From: Alterinioella nitratireducens
Lineage (GTDB): Bacteria; Pseudomonadota; Alphaproteobacteria; Rhodobacterales; Rhodobacteraceae
Direction of reading: 5' to 3'
NCBI RefSeq assembly: GCF_013155465.1
Contig: NZ_JABJVX010000021.1
Location: 1-33,879, forward strand
Length of the DNA: 33,879 nt
Part shown: positions 9,527 to 18,217 of the stretch, in pieces
Position numbering within the stretch: position 1 is the first letter of the stretch
Layout: each line of letters opens with the position of its first letter
Made by a program: the position numbers and the translations under genes
Notes under the pieces: generated by a model
What the model was told of the DNA's origin: nothing
Databases searched by the model: none
Seen by the model: the letters and a program-made list of their open reading frames with translations, nothing else

Positions 9527-10534
9527 TCAGCGAAGACCTAGCAGCGTGAGGATTTCCTGCGTGCGCTCGGGCGTCAGGCTCAGGATCCCGGGCGAGCGAT
9601 AACCGGCGGGCATTTCGGCCGGCCCCTCGATGCCGGGGAAAGGCGAGACGCTCGTGGTGGAATTGAAGCGTTGCTGCCCGACCTCTGTGAAGAGGAAGTT
9701 GTAAAGGCACAGCGCCGCATTCGGGCTGCTTGCATCAGCCGAAAGCATGGTGGTATATTCGACTCCGGTGGCCATTGGCGGCAGGATCGTCTCGACCGGG
9801 GCACCCTGATCCTTCACCGGCTCGGAGACCGCGCGCGCGTTTGGGAAAACGATGATGAATTCACCCGCCGCGAGTTGCTGCGTTCCCGGCACAGCGCTGG
9901 GCACGACAACCATCTGCTGTTCGGCCAGCTGCGACAGGAAATCGGGGCCATATTGATCGAAGAGGATCGAGAACAGGCCCATCCAGGTCGGCACGTTGCG
10001 TGGATCGGCAAGCGCGATCCAGCCGCGATACTCGGGCCGCAGCAAGTCGGGCCAGTCGGCCGGAGGATTTTCGCCTGCCAAATCGGTGTTGTAGGTGATG
10101 CCCCCGGGGTTGATTCCGGTCAGCGCCACGCCGCGGTCGAAATACTCGGGCGCAAGTCGCGCGAGATCCGGCAACATCGCCTGGTCGAATTCGATGAACC
10201 AGCCCCGCTCCAGCCCTGAGGCCACGAACATTGGATCGGCCAGCGACACGATATCGGCGTTCACCACGCCGGCGTCGCGCTCCGAAGCATAGCGGGCGGC
10301 CAAGGCGCCCGAGGGCAGGCGGAAGAAATCGGTGCTGATGTTCGGATAGGCTTCGATGAAGGCATCAACGACCTCGGCGTTGAAGTTCGGATCCTGCGAT
10401 GAATACCACATCAGCGGCGGTTCCTGCTCGGCGGCGGCGCAGATCTCGTCGATCGACTGGGCCAAGGCGTGCCCGGTGGTCAGGTAGATTGCGGCCAGGG
10501 TCGATACCGCGAGTTTCTCATTGAATTTAGGCAT
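9527..10534 (-). CDS. ABC transporter periplasmic solute-binding protein (family 1/6, FbpA-like fold)
   Basis: 335 residues. Residues 1-25 form a Sec signal peptide ending in GHALA. The mature part (LMWYSSQDPNFNAEVVDAF, DFFRLPSGALAARYASERDA, GGITYNTDLA, LADPRNVPTWMGLFSIL) fits the extracellular solute-binding group that includes FbpA/AfuA and organic-acid or phosphonate binders. The adjacent tyrosine pair that ferric-ion binders use is not apparent, so an iron role is doubtful. Its position behind citE within a CoA-catabolic island suggests it captures the compound the island degrades. It is 63 nt downstream of citE. Confidence 0.85.
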   Translation of the reverse strand: MPKFNEKLAVSTLAAIYLTTGHALAQSIDEICAAAEQEPPLMWYSSQDPNFNAEVVDAFIEAYPNISTDFFRLPSGALAARYASERDAGVVNADIVSLADPMFVASGLERGWFIEFDQAMLPDLARLAPEYFDRGVALTGINPGGITYNTDLAGENPPADWPDLLRPEYRGWIALADPRNVPTWMGLFSILFDQYGPDFLSQLAEQQMVVVPSAVPGTQQLAAGEFIIVFPNARAVSEPVKDQGAPVETILPPMATGVEYTTMLSADASSPNAALCLYNFLFTEVGQQRFNSTTSVSPFPGIEGPAEMPAGYRSPGILSLTPERTQEILTLLGLR

Positions 10535-10597
10535 GTCACTCCTCCTTGAATGCCGTTGTCGTTGGTACGGGTTCCGCCCGTGTCGGTCGGGAATAGC

Positions 10598-11548
10598 TCA
10601 GACCGGAAGCGTCTTGACCGGGGAAACCGCCCCCAGAAGCCGCCGGGCCTGACGATAGTCGGGGCCGGTAACGATCCGACCGTTGATCTCGACGTTGAGC
10701 GCCCCTCGGGCGATGGCCGCCTCGAAGGCGACGCAGATCCGGCGGGCGGCCTCCAGCGCCTCGTCCGAGGGTCGGAAAACCCGGTTGATGACACCGACAT
10801 GCGAGGGGGAAAGCGCCATGCAGGCCGAATACCCGAAGGCCTTCCAGTCCCAGACAAAGCGCTCGACCTTCTCCATATCCTTCAGGGCCGGGATCATCGA
10901 GCCCCCGGTCGAGAACAGCCCCTGCGCGCGCGCGGCGGTGGCGATGCGGGCGCGGGCGTAATCCATAGCCGGGTGCAGCCGGTCGCCGGTCTCGGCGAAA
11001 AGCGAGCACTCCATTTCGGTCGCGAGGTCCACATAGCCGAAATGCAGGCCGCACAGCCCCTCGCAGGGGGCGATGCTCTCGATCCCTGCCACCGCGCGCG
11101 CAGTCTCGATCATCGCGTAGACCGAGGCCGAGGCGTTCTCGCGCCGCAGGATCGCCAGTACATGTTCCATCTCGTCTCGGGTCTCAACCTTGGGATAGCA
11201 GGCGGTGGCCGGCGCCCTGCTGGCGCCCAGCGCTACCAAATCGGCCATGCCCCACGGGCTGGTCAGATTGTTGACCCGCACGAAGACGATCCGCGCACCG
11301 AAGACCCCGGGCTCGGTCAGGACGGCTGCCACCTTGGCGCGCGCCTCGTCCTTGCGCTCGGGCGGGACTGAATCCTCGAGGTCCAGCATTACCGCATCTG
11401 CCTGGGTCTCACGCGCCTTGGCGACGAATTTGTCATTTAGCGCAGGGACTTCAAGAATGCTTCGGAGGTCCCGGAAAGTGTTGGTTCTTGCCATGTCCAT
11501 TCCAGCCAATGTCTGCGTCTCCCGGCGGGCCGACAGCCGGGCACTCAT
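10598..11548 (-). CDS. HpcH/HpaI aldolase family, CitE-like lyase (first copy)
   Basis: 316 residues. A TIM-barrel CitE-like protein with VMLDLEDSVPPERKDEAR, the CoA/substrate Arg region FVRVNN, the metal-binding Glu in YAMIETARAV and the metal-binding Asp in GLHFGYVDLATEM. Such enzymes cleave or form malyl-, beta-methylmalyl- or citramalyl-CoA-type thioesters with Mg2+. The start at 11548 overlaps the upstream NIPSNAP stop (ATGA, 11545-11548); an internal ATG at 11500 or 11494 would better match the family N-terminus (MARTNTFRDLRSILEVPA). The substrate is inferred only from the family. Confidence 0.88.
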   Translation of the reverse strand: MSARLSARRETQTLAGMDMARTNTFRDLRSILEVPALNDKFVAKARETQADAVMLDLEDSVPPERKDEARAKVAAVLTEPGVFGARIVFVRVNNLTSPWGMADLVALGASRAPATACYPKVETRDEMEHVLAILRRENASASVYAMIETARAVAGIESIAPCEGLCGLHFGYVDLATEMECSLFAETGDRLHPAMDYARARIATAARAQGLFSTGGSMIPALKDMEKVERFVWDWKAFGYSACMALSPSHVGVINRVFRPSDEALEAARRICVAFEAAIARGALNVEINGRIVTGPDYRQARRLLGAVSPVKTLPV

Positions 11549-11871
11549 CGCATCGGGGAGAAATCCGTGGGCGCCAGGATCTGGTTGCTGGCGTTACGCA
11601 CAATGCGGCCGTCACGCTCGCTGTCGCGATGCGCCGTGATCCAGTCAGGGTCGGCGAGGAAGGCCGCCCAGCTACGTTCGCGGTCGGCCAGCGACCCCCA
11701 TTCGAGCAGGTAGTGCAGCTCTTGCGCGGAGGGGCCGATCACCGTGGTGAAGAAGCCGACGGGTCGGAAACCATGACGCGCGAAAAGGCCCAGCGTGGCG
11801 GTACGAAATCGCTCCAGGAGGGCCGGCAAGCGCCCGGCCTCGCAACGATAGATGCATAGTTCGATCAGCAT
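11545..11871 (-). CDS. NIPSNAP family protein
   Basis: 108 residues starting MLIELCIYRCEAGRLPALLERF, with LHYLLEWGSLADRERSWAAF and a C-terminal NASNQILAPTDFSP. This is a dimeric alpha/beta-barrel NIPSNAP domain of unknown biochemical role, often found in catabolic operons. The ATG at 11871 has a good GGGAGG site 7 nt upstream; the open frame to 12117 runs back through the promoter and is not used. It is the first gene of the operon with citE and the ABC importer. Confidence 0.85.
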   Translation of the reverse strand: MLIELCIYRCEAGRLPALLERFRTATLGLFARHGFRPVGFFTTVIGPSAQELHYLLEWGSLADRERSWAAFLADPDWITAHRDSERDGRIVRNASNQILAPTDFSPMR

Positions 11872-11976
11872 CACCCCTCCCTTTCTAGCCAATCGACCCG
11901 TTGCATGGATTAAGAAACCCCGGAGGGCTCCTTGCGGGAGGATCGGCAGGACGAAAGATTCGCCCCCTCTAGCCAT

Positions 11977-12014
11977 TATGGTCTGACCATAAACAAGGCG
12001 CCCCCCTGCGTCAA
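11977..12014 (-). promoter_or_regulatory. Promoter and GntR-type operator (site A) for NIPSNAP-citE-ABC operon
   Basis: On the minus strand TTGACG (12009-12014) and TATGGT (11986-11991) are 17 nt apart. The -10 overlaps a perfect odd palindrome TATGGTCTGACCATA (11977-11991, plus strand) containing the GGTNNNACC pattern bound by FadR-subfamily GntR repressors. Repression by -10 occlusion is inferred. Confidence 0.7.
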
Positions 12015-12047
12015 ACCTTTCCTCCGCTTTTGTCATACTGAGACCGC

Positions 12048-12797
12048 TCAGCCCATATAGGCGCCCCCCGCTACAATCACCGATTCCCCGGTGACGAAGC
12101 TCGCTGCCTCGCTGCACAGGAAAGCGGCGACGCTGGCGACCTCCCTAGGGGCACCGATCCGGCGCAGCGGAATCGCCTTGAGCTTGGCCTCGCCGCTGCC
12201 GCGAAGGGTCTCGGCGACCATCGGCGTGTCGATCCAGCCTGGCGCGATGGCGTTGACGCGAATCGCCGGGGCCAGGTCGCGGGCCAGACCCCGCACAAAG
12301 GCTAGCATCCCGCCCTTGCTGGCACCGTAATGCGCATGGGCAAAGGATCCGCCCTGATGCCCGGCGACCGAGGAGATGCCGACGATCGCCCCCGAGCCCG
12401 CTTCCGACGCCAACATCGCCCGCGCGCAGGCACGCGCAACATAGAAGGCGCCGTCGAGATTGACCGCCATCATCCGCCGCCATTGTGCGTCGCTCATGCT
12501 GGCCACATTCTGTCGCTCGTAGATGCCGGCGGCGATGACTAGTTGGTCGATTCGCCCGAACCGCGCCAGAGCCAGAGCGACTAGGCGCTCGGCCGCGTCG
12601 GGGTCGGTGGCGTCGTAGACGCTCCAAGCCGAGCGCTCGGGATCGCCCAGATCCACTGCGGCTGCCTCGACCGCCGCGGCGTTGATATCGGCCAGCACCA
12701 CCCGCGCCCCGCAGGCGTGGAAAAACGCCGCCGTGGCCCGTCCGATTCCGCTGCCGGCGCCGGTGATCACGGCGATCTTGTCGTGAAAATCGAACAT
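12048..12797 (-). CDS. Short-chain dehydrogenase/reductase (SDR)
   Basis: 249 residues from ATG 12797 (MFDFHDKIAVITGAGSGIG). The nucleotide-binding motif TGAGSGIG lies at about residues 12-19, the active-site Tyr/Lys are in HYGASKGG, and Ser is in VGISSVAG. The usual NNAG is AAG here. The C-terminus is SEAASFVTGESVIVAGGAYMG. It probably oxidises a hydroxyacyl intermediate with NAD(P). Five nucleotides separate it from the CMD gene upstream. The frame continues to a TTG at 12806 that I do not favour. Confidence 0.9.
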   Translation of the reverse strand: MFDFHDKIAVITGAGSGIGRATAAFFHACGARVVLADINAAAVEAAAVDLGDPERSAWSVYDATDPDAAERLVALALARFGRIDQLVIAAGIYERQNVASMSDAQWRRMMAVNLDGAFYVARACARAMLASEAGSGAIVGISSVAGHQGGSFAHAHYGASKGGMLAFVRGLARDLAPAIRVNAIAPGWIDTPMVAETLRGSGEAKLKAIPLRRIGAPREVASVAAFLCSEAASFVTGESVIVAGGAYMG

Positions 12798-12802
12798 GCC
12801 CC

Positions 12803-13225
12803 TCAACCCTGTTTCCGCGCGGCTTCGCGCACCGCCAGCATGGCCCGCGCCCCATTCGACAACGCGATTCCCCCCGCCGGGATCAGCAGGGCGTGGAAGC
12901 CCTCCATCGCCTCTTTCTCGGTTAGGCCAAGTGCATAGGCGCGCTCCAGATGATGCGCCGTCACCTCGGTCGGGACGGGAGACATGGCACAGGCACAGGC
13001 GCAGATCAGCTCGCGGTACTTGGCCTGTAATGAACCGGGTGTGGTTTCGGCGCCGAAACCGAGCGTGTGGATATAGGCCTCGTCGAAGATGTCGAGAAAT
13101 CCCGGGTCGAGCTCGGCCATCAAGTGATGCAAGGGCCAGACATGGCCCCGCCGCTGGGCGATGCGCTCCAGAATCCGCGCGCCGCGGTCGAAATCGCGCC
13201 CGAGATCGGCTGTGTCGTCAGTCAT
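12803..13225 (-). CDS. Carboxymuconolactone decarboxylase (CMD) family protein
   Basis: 140 residues starting MTDDTADLGRDFDRG behind a strong GGGAGGG site. The helical CMD/AhpD-like fold is indicated by LDPGFLDIFDEAYIHTL, KYRELICACACAMSPVPTEV, HHLERAYALGLTEKEAMEGF and LIPAGGIALSNGARAM. The CxxC redox pair of AhpD is not present in its usual place, so a peroxidase role is not supported; a decarboxylase or unknown role is possible. It leads a two-gene unit with the SDR. The longer frame to 13660 runs across the divergent promoter and is not coding. Confidence 0.8.
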   Translation of the reverse strand: MTDDTADLGRDFDRGARILERIAQRRGHVWPLHHLMAELDPGFLDIFDEAYIHTLGFGAETTPGSLQAKYRELICACACAMSPVPTEVTAHHLERAYALGLTEKEAMEGFHALLIPAGGIALSNGARAMLAVREAARKQG

Positions 13226-13315
13226 GAAACCCTCCCCGGTCCACTGGTGGGCGCGCGGGCGTCGCTCCCCTGCTTTGTCGTCGCGTCGGCCCCTCCCCGG
13301 GCCTTGCACCTGCCT

Positions 13316-13394
13316 ACCATATATGGTCCGTCCTTTTAGTAAAGCCTTAACCCTTGCGCCCGCGATGCTTGAGTGGATATTTGGTAATACCAAA
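13316..13394. promoter_or_regulatory. Divergent regulatory region with two GntR-type sites (B and E)
   Basis: Between CMD (minus) and the SDR (plus) lie ACCATATATGGT (13316-13327), running into TGGTCCGTCCT (13324-13334), and a perfect odd palindrome TTTGGTAATACCAAA (13380-13394). On the minus strand TTTACT followed 16 nt later by TATGGT is a possible promoter for CMD overlapping site B. Site E lies 21 nt before the SDR start, over its likely promoter or leader. Confidence 0.6.
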
Positions 13395-13415
13395 ACTAGA
13401 GGCGAGGAGGCTACC

Positions 13416-14246
13416 ATGCGGACCTGGTTGATCACGGGCTCTTCCTCGGGGCTGGGGCTGGCCCTGGGAAAGGCGGTCGTCAAGGCCGGCGACAGGGTGG
13501 TCGCCACCGCGCGGGACACCGCCCGGCTGGGCGAAATCGGCGCGCTAGATCCCGAGCGGGTGCTCTGTCTGTCGCTCGACGTGCGCGACCCCGCGCAGAT
13601 CGTCGCGACTGTCACGGCGGCGATGGCGCGGTTTGGCCGGATCGATGTGCTGGTGAACAACGCGGGCCACGGCTACCGCGCCGCGGTGGAAGAGGGCGAC
13701 GCGACCGAGGTGCGCGATCTCTTCGAGACGAATTTCCACGGCCCCGTGGCGCTGATCCAGGCCGTTCTGCCCGCGATGCGACAGCGGCGCAGCGGTCACA
13801 TAGTGAATGTCTCGTCCATCGTCGGCCGTTTCGCGCGGCCGGGATCGGGCTATTATTCGGCGACGAAATTCGCACTCGAGGGGCTTTCGGATGCGCTGCG
13901 CGGGGAAGTTGAGCCACTAGGGATCGCCGTCACGCTGGTCGAGCCGGGACAGTTCCGCACCGATTTTGCCGGGCGCTCGCTGCAGCAGAGCGCGACGAAG
14001 ATCGGAGATTACGACCTGACGGCCGGCCCGCGTCGCAAGGAAAATGACCGCACTCATGGCACACAACCTGGCGATCCGGCCCGCGCCGCCGAAGCGATCC
14101 TGACCGCCGTCGCCAGCGAGACGCCGCCGTTCCGTCTGGCTCTGGGCAGCGACGCCCTGCGCCTGATCGGCGCCGAACTCGAAGCCCAGGCGGACGAGCT
14201 TGCCGCCTGGGCTCCGCTGAGCGCGACCACGGATTTCCCCCAGTAG
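13416..14246 (+). CDS. Short-chain dehydrogenase/reductase (SDR), divergently transcribed
   Basis: 276 residues from ATG 13416 (MRTWLITGSSSGLGLALG), with GAGGAGG 6-12 nt upstream. It has the TGSSSGLG nucleotide loop, NNAGHGY, and catalytic Ser plus YxxxK in NVSSIVG...GYYSATKFALEG. It belongs to the classical SDR group with a long C-terminus (ending PLSATTDFPQ). The longer frame back to 13161 overlaps CMD and is rejected. It ends 15 nt from the convergent Gfo/Idh/MocA gene. Confidence 0.9.
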   Translation: MRTWLITGSSSGLGLALGKAVVKAGDRVVATARDTARLGEIGALDPERVLCLSLDVRDPAQIVATVTAAMARFGRIDVLVNNAGHGYRAAVEEGDATEVRDLFETNFHGPVALIQAVLPAMRQRRSGHIVNVSSIVGRFARPGSGYYSATKFALEGLSDALRGEVEPLGIAVTLVEPGQFRTDFAGRSLQQSATKIGDYDLTAGPRRKENDRTHGTQPGDPARAAEAILTAVASETPPFRLALGSDALRLIGAELEAQADELAAWAPLSATTDFPQ

Positions 14247-14261
14247 CGGGCGCCATCCGCA

Positions 14262-15407
14262 TTAAGGTGCAGCTGCCGGTCCCTCGGGCACCGGCAGCCG
14301 TTGCCCGCTTCGCGAGGCGCGCTCGATCGTGTCGATCAGCCGGTGGAGTTGCAGCGCATCCTCGAAACTAGGGGCCAGGGTCGAGCCCGTGGCCAGGTCC
14401 TCAGCCACGCGGGCATACATCCGCGCCACATTGCCGGGGTTCACGTCCTCGGGCCAGCCCTGCCCTGTCAGCGACTCGGGTACTGGCAGCGCGGCAAAGC
14501 CACAGTCCTCGCCCCGGCCGCCTTCGATCCGAAGGGGGATCTGCTGCACGCCACCGTGGCGGCCCAAGAGCCGAAGGTCGCCCTCTGTGCCGTTGATCTC
14601 CATCACGAAACCGTCCCTGTCGCGGGGCATCCCGCCGCGATAATGGATCGAGATCGGTGCGCCCTCCGCGATCTCGCCCCCCAAGAGACCTGCAATCAGC
14701 ACTTGGTCGGGCGCGTCGAAGGGCACGGTCTCGCCGGTCTCGGGCAGCAGGATCGAGCCGCGCCGATTGATTACCTGCGATGAAACCTCAGTGAAGGGCC
14801 CCAGCGCCTGGGTGATCCCTGCCAGCGTATGCCCAAGCGGAATCGTCAGCATGGTCGCCCCGTTGGCCTTGTCCAGAAGATACCCGCGGTTGCGGGCATC
14901 GGCGTGGGTCGGCCCCCAGCTGCGCCCGAAGGCCGTTACGGTGACCGACAGCACCCGGCCGACATAACCCTCACGCAGTAGCAGGCCTAGGTACTGTACA
15001 GCCGGCGCCACCCGCGCCTGAGTTCCCGCGAAGCCCCGCACGCCGACGCCTTGCACCAGGGCCACCATTTCTTCGGCCTCGGCAAGACCGTTGCCCAGCG
15101 GCCATTCGCAATAGACGGACTTTCCCCCCGTCACCGCGGCACGCACCAGCGCCAAGTGGTGCGGCACGCGCACGGTGACCGAGATGAGATCGATCTCGGG
15201 CGAAGCGGCCATGTCGGCGACATCGTCGAAGGCCCTGGGAATGCCGCAGGCGTTGGCCGCCGCTTCGGCGCTCTCGCGTGAGGTATTGGCCACGCCGGCG
15301 ATCTCAAAGCGGTCGGCCAGGCTGGCCAGGGCGGGCAGATGCGCCCGCGCCGCCCAGCTCACGCCCGGCTGTAGGCCCACGATGCCGATACGGATCTTCC
15401 TGGTCAT
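14262..15407 (-). CDS. Gfo/Idh/MocA family oxidoreductase (Gal80-like subgroup)
   Basis: 381 residues from ATG 15407, preceded by GGAGGTCCCGC. The Rossmann N-terminus is KIRIGIVGLQPGVSWAARAH; the middle has VYCEWPLGNGLAEAEE, where most family members have an EKP motif with the catalytic Lys. Here that residue (102) is Trp, as in the Gal80-like subgroup, so catalysis may differ or be absent. The C-terminal domain supplies the dimer sheet. It is the last gene of the etfB-etfA-MaoC-BKACE-thiolase unit, 10 nt after the thiolase. Confidence 0.85.
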   Translation of the reverse strand: MTRKIRIGIVGLQPGVSWAARAHLPALASLADRFEIAGVANTSRESAEAAANACGIPRAFDDVADMAASPEIDLISVTVRVPHHLALVRAAVTGGKSVYCEWPLGNGLAEAEEMVALVQGVGVRGFAGTQARVAPAVQYLGLLLREGYVGRVLSVTVTAFGRSWGPTHADARNRGYLLDKANGATMLTIPLGHTLAGITQALGPFTEVSSQVINRRGSILLPETGETVPFDAPDQVLIAGLLGGEIAEGAPISIHYRGGMPRDRDGFVMEINGTEGDLRLLGRHGGVQQIPLRIEGGRGEDCGFAALPVPESLTGQGWPEDVNPGNVARMYARVAEDLATGSTLAPSFEDALQLHRLIDTIERASRSGQRLPVPEGPAAAP

Positions 15408-15417
15408 GCGGGACCTC

Positions 15418-16584
15418 CTATCTCTGCCGCTCGAGGAGGCTGACATAATTCGCGACCGCTGTGCCCCCCATGTTGAAGACGCCCCCCAGCACGGCGCCGG
15501 GGACCTGGATCGCCCCCGCCTCGCCGCAGAGCTGCATCGCCGTCATCACATGCATCGACACACCGGTGGCGCCGATGGGATGGCCTTTGGCCTTGAGTCC
15601 GCCAGAGGGATTGACCGGCAACCTACCGCCGGGCTGGGTCCAGCCCTCGGTCACGGCGACATGGCCCTGACCGGGGGGCACGAGTCCCATCGCCTCGTAT
15701 TCGATCAGCTCGGCAATGGTGAAGCAATCATGGGTCTCGACGAATGACAGATCCTTAAGTCCCAGCCCGGCCTGATCCAGCGCCTGACGCCAGGCTTGGG
15801 TGCAGCCCTCGAACAATGTGATGTCGCGCTTCGACATCGGCAGGAAATCCTGCACATGCGCGCGCGCCCGGAAGGCGACCGCGCGCGGGGCCTCGGCGGC
15901 GGGACCGGGCGCCATCAGCACCAGTGCCGCTGCCCCGTCTGAGACCAGCGAGCAATCGGTCCGCTTCAGCGGTCCCGCCACGAAGGGATTGCCCTCGCTT
16001 TCCGCGCGGCAGAAGGCATAGCCTAGGTCCTTGCGCATCTGGGCATAGGGATTGCCAACACCGTTGCGATGATTCTTGGCGGCGATGGTGGCCAGCGCGT
16101 CGGATTGATCCCCGTGACGCTGGAAATAAAGAGCGGCGATCTGACCGAAGACGCCAGCGAATCCGGCCGGTGTGCCGCCATCCTCGGGCAGATAGGACGC
16201 GCGCAGCAAATTGGTGCCGATCTCAGGCCCGGGCGTGCGGCTCATCTGCTCCGCCCCCACTACCAGCACCACCCGCGCCTGCCCGGACTCGATCGCTGCC
16301 ACCCCCTGCGCCACGGCGGCCGAGCCCGTGGCGCAGGCGTTCTCGACTCGGGTCGCTGGCTTGAAGCGAAAGCCGTCATCGGCCTGAAACACCAGCGAGG
16401 CGGTGAAATCCTGGACCGAGAAACCGGCGTTGAAATGACCAAGGAAGACCGCGTCCACCTCGGGCGCGTCAATCCCCGCGTGGGCCAAGGCCTCGCGGGT
16501 AACCCGCACGATCAGACTTTCGAGCGTTTCGTCCTCGTGGCGCCCAAAAGGCGTATGCGCCCAACCCGTGATTGCGACATTCAT
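15418..16584 (-). CDS. SCP2-type thiolase
   Basis: 388 residues. The acylated cysteine is in ENACATGSAA (Cys84), the SCP2-thiolase HDCF motif is at 285-288 (VETHDCFTIAELIEYE), and the histidine loop is NPSGGLKAKGHPIGATG (His335). The C-terminus has NMGGTAVAN where classical thiolases have CxGGGxG, which is usual for this subgroup. It would cleave a 3-ketoacyl-CoA with CoA to release acetyl-CoA or a substituted acyl-CoA. It is 26 nt downstream of the beta-keto acid cleavage enzyme gene. Confidence 0.92.
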   Translation of the reverse strand: MNVAITGWAHTPFGRHEDETLESLIVRVTREALAHAGIDAPEVDAVFLGHFNAGFSVQDFTASLVFQADDGFRFKPATRVENACATGSAAVAQGVAAIESGQARVVLVVGAEQMSRTPGPEIGTNLLRASYLPEDGGTPAGFAGVFGQIAALYFQRHGDQSDALATIAAKNHRNGVGNPYAQMRKDLGYAFCRAESEGNPFVAGPLKRTDCSLVSDGAAALVLMAPGPAAEAPRAVAFRARAHVQDFLPMSKRDITLFEGCTQAWRQALDQAGLGLKDLSFVETHDCFTIAELIEYEAMGLVPPGQGHVAVTEGWTQPGGRLPVNPSGGLKAKGHPIGATGVSMHVMTAMQLCGEAGAIQVPGAVLGGVFNMGGTAVANYVSLLERQR

Positions 16585-16610
16585 GCCTCGTTCTCTCCTG
16601 CAGCCATGCC

Positions 16611-17537
16611 TCAGAAACCCACCTGATCGCCGCCCTTCAGGGCGAGGATCTCGCGCGCTTCGGTCGGGCTTGCGATCTCCAGCCCCAGACCCTCGATGAT
16701 CTGCCGCGCCTTGCGCACCTGTTCGGCATTGCTCTGCGCCAGTTGGCCGGGACCCGCCCAGAGCGAATCTTCCAGCCCGACGCGGACATTGCCTCCCATC
16801 GAGGCGGCGATGGCGGCGACCGGCATCTGGTTGCGGCCCGCCCCCAGGACTGACCAGGCGTAGTCCGAGCCGAACAACCGGTCGGCGGTACGCTTCATGT
16901 GATAGACATCGTCAGGATGGGCACCGATCCCGCCCAAGAGGCCAAAGACCGTCTGGATGAACAGCGGTGCCTTGACTAGGCCACGGTCCATGAAATGGCG
17001 CAGCGTGTAGAGATGCGCAGTGTCATAGCATTCGAACTCGAACCGGGTCCCGCATTCGGCAAGCGTCGTCAGCGCGTATTCGATATCAGCGAAGGTGTTC
17101 TTGAAGAACAGCTTGCGCGAATTCTCCAGCATCTCGGGCTCCCAGGGGAATTTCCACTGCTTGTAACGCCCCAGCATCGGATATAGCCCTAGGTTCATTG
17201 TCCCCATGTTCATAGAGGCGACCTCGGGGCGATAGAGTGCGGCTGGTTTTACCCGGTCCTCGACGGGCAGCCAAGGCGATCCACCGGTGGTCAGGTTGAT
17301 CACCGCGTCGCTGCGCTGCTTGATCAGCGGCAGGAAGATCTCGAAGGCCTCGGGCGTCTGGTCAGGCTGGCCGGTCTCGGGGTTGCGCGCATGCAGATGG
17401 ATGATGGCGGCGCCGGCCTCGGCAGCCTCGACGGCGGCATCGGCGATCTGGTGCGGCGTGATCGGCAGATGGGGCGACATGGTGGGGGTATGGATCGCAC
17501 CGGTGACGGCGCAAGTGATGATGACCTTCGGGGTCAT
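16611..17537 (-). CDS. Beta-keto acid cleavage enzyme (BKACE, DUF849)
   Basis: 308 residues from ATG 17537 with an AGGAGAGGAG site. TIM-barrel BKACE signature: ITCAVTGAIHTPTMSPHLP and AAIIHLHARNPETGQPD, with Zn-binding His47 and His49. Known members condense a beta-keto acid with acetyl-CoA to give acetoacetate and a new acyl-CoA (for example 3-keto-5-aminohexanoate or dehydrocarnitine cleavage). The specificity here cannot be read. It follows MaoC by 120 nt and precedes the thiolase, so it may act on the 3-keto product of the same pathway. Confidence 0.9.
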   Translation of the reverse strand: MTPKVIITCAVTGAIHTPTMSPHLPITPHQIADAAVEAAEAGAAIIHLHARNPETGQPDQTPEAFEIFLPLIKQRSDAVINLTTGGSPWLPVEDRVKPAALYRPEVASMNMGTMNLGLYPMLGRYKQWKFPWEPEMLENSRKLFFKNTFADIEYALTTLAECGTRFEFECYDTAHLYTLRHFMDRGLVKAPLFIQTVFGLLGGIGAHPDDVYHMKRTADRLFGSDYAWSVLGAGRNQMPVAAIAASMGGNVRVGLEDSLWAGPGQLAQSNAEQVRKARQIIEGLGLEIASPTEAREILALKGGDQVGF

Positions 17538-17657
17538 GGGAATGCTCCTCTCCTGTGGGCAGCTCTGGAACCCGCGCAACGGATGTGGCCAGGCCGCGGG
17601 GACGGTGAAGACAGCGCGCCGCCGGGACTCGGCGCGACCGCGCGCTGCGCTGAGGTG

Positions 17658-18119
17658 TCAGCTGGTCGCCGGGGCGCAGAGCATGAGCGCCGGCCGCTTG
17701 CATTGGACAACTAGATCGCCGTGCTGGTTGTAGCCCCGGTGCAGGAAGGTCACGATGCCCTGACCAGGGCGCGACCGGCTCTCGCGCTTGTCGAGCACCT
17801 CGGTCTCGGACCGGATCGTGTCGCCGTGGAACACCGGCCGGGGAAAGCGGCATTCCTCAAAGCCAAGGTTTCCAACCGTCGTGCCCAGCGTCGTGTCGCC
17901 CACCGTCATGCCGACCACAAGGCCCAGGGTGAAGGCGCTGTTGACAATCCGCTGTCCAAATTCGGTATGCTTCTGGCAGTAATCCTCGTCGATATGGATG
18001 GCGGCCGGATTGCCGGTCATCATCGAGAACCAGACATTGTCGGCCTCGGTCACGGTCCGCCGCATCTCGTGCCGGAACACGCGGCCGATCTCGAAATCCT
18101 CGAAGTACAATCCAGCCAT
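17658..18119 (-). CDS. MaoC family hydratase/dehydratase
   Basis: 153 residues from ATG 18119 with GAGGAGG upstream. Hot-dog fold; the active-site loop is MMTGNPAAIHIDEDYC with His42 and an Asn (37) where many R-specific hydratases have Asp. RPVFHGDTIRSETEVLDKRE and SRPGQGIVTFLHRGYNQHG are typical of the MaoC group close to mesaconyl/itaconyl-CoA hydratases. It probably adds water to a branched or dicarboxylic enoyl-CoA. It sits 98 nt after etfA and before BKACE. Confidence 0.88.
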   Translation of the reverse strand: MAGLYFEDFEIGRVFRHEMRRTVTEADNVWFSMMTGNPAAIHIDEDYCQKHTEFGQRIVNSAFTLGLVVGMTVGDTTLGTTVGNLGFEECRFPRPVFHGDTIRSETEVLDKRESRSRPGQGIVTFLHRGYNQHGDLVVQCKRPALMLCAPATS

Positions 18120-18217
18120 GGGGTCCTCCTCCCGTTCAGCCCAGTTTTCCGCGCGCCGTCCCCGAAGCGGGACCGGCCGTTCGTGCCCGAAGGGTGGGAT
18201 TTCTTCCCCCCCTTCAC

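Noticed and set aside
6489-10534. Ferric iron transporter (FbpABC) assignment
   Set aside because: The fold and operon layout match, but the binding protein lacks an evident Tyr-Tyr iron site and the context is CoA catabolism.
13161-13415. 85-codon N-terminal extension of the divergent SDR
   Set aside because: It overlaps CMD and the operator region; a strong GAGGAGG site and the exact SDR N-terminus lie at 13416.
13226-13660. Long N-terminal extension of CMD
   Set aside because: It is antisense to the SDR and crosses the divergent promoter; the ATG at 13225 has a strong ribosome site.
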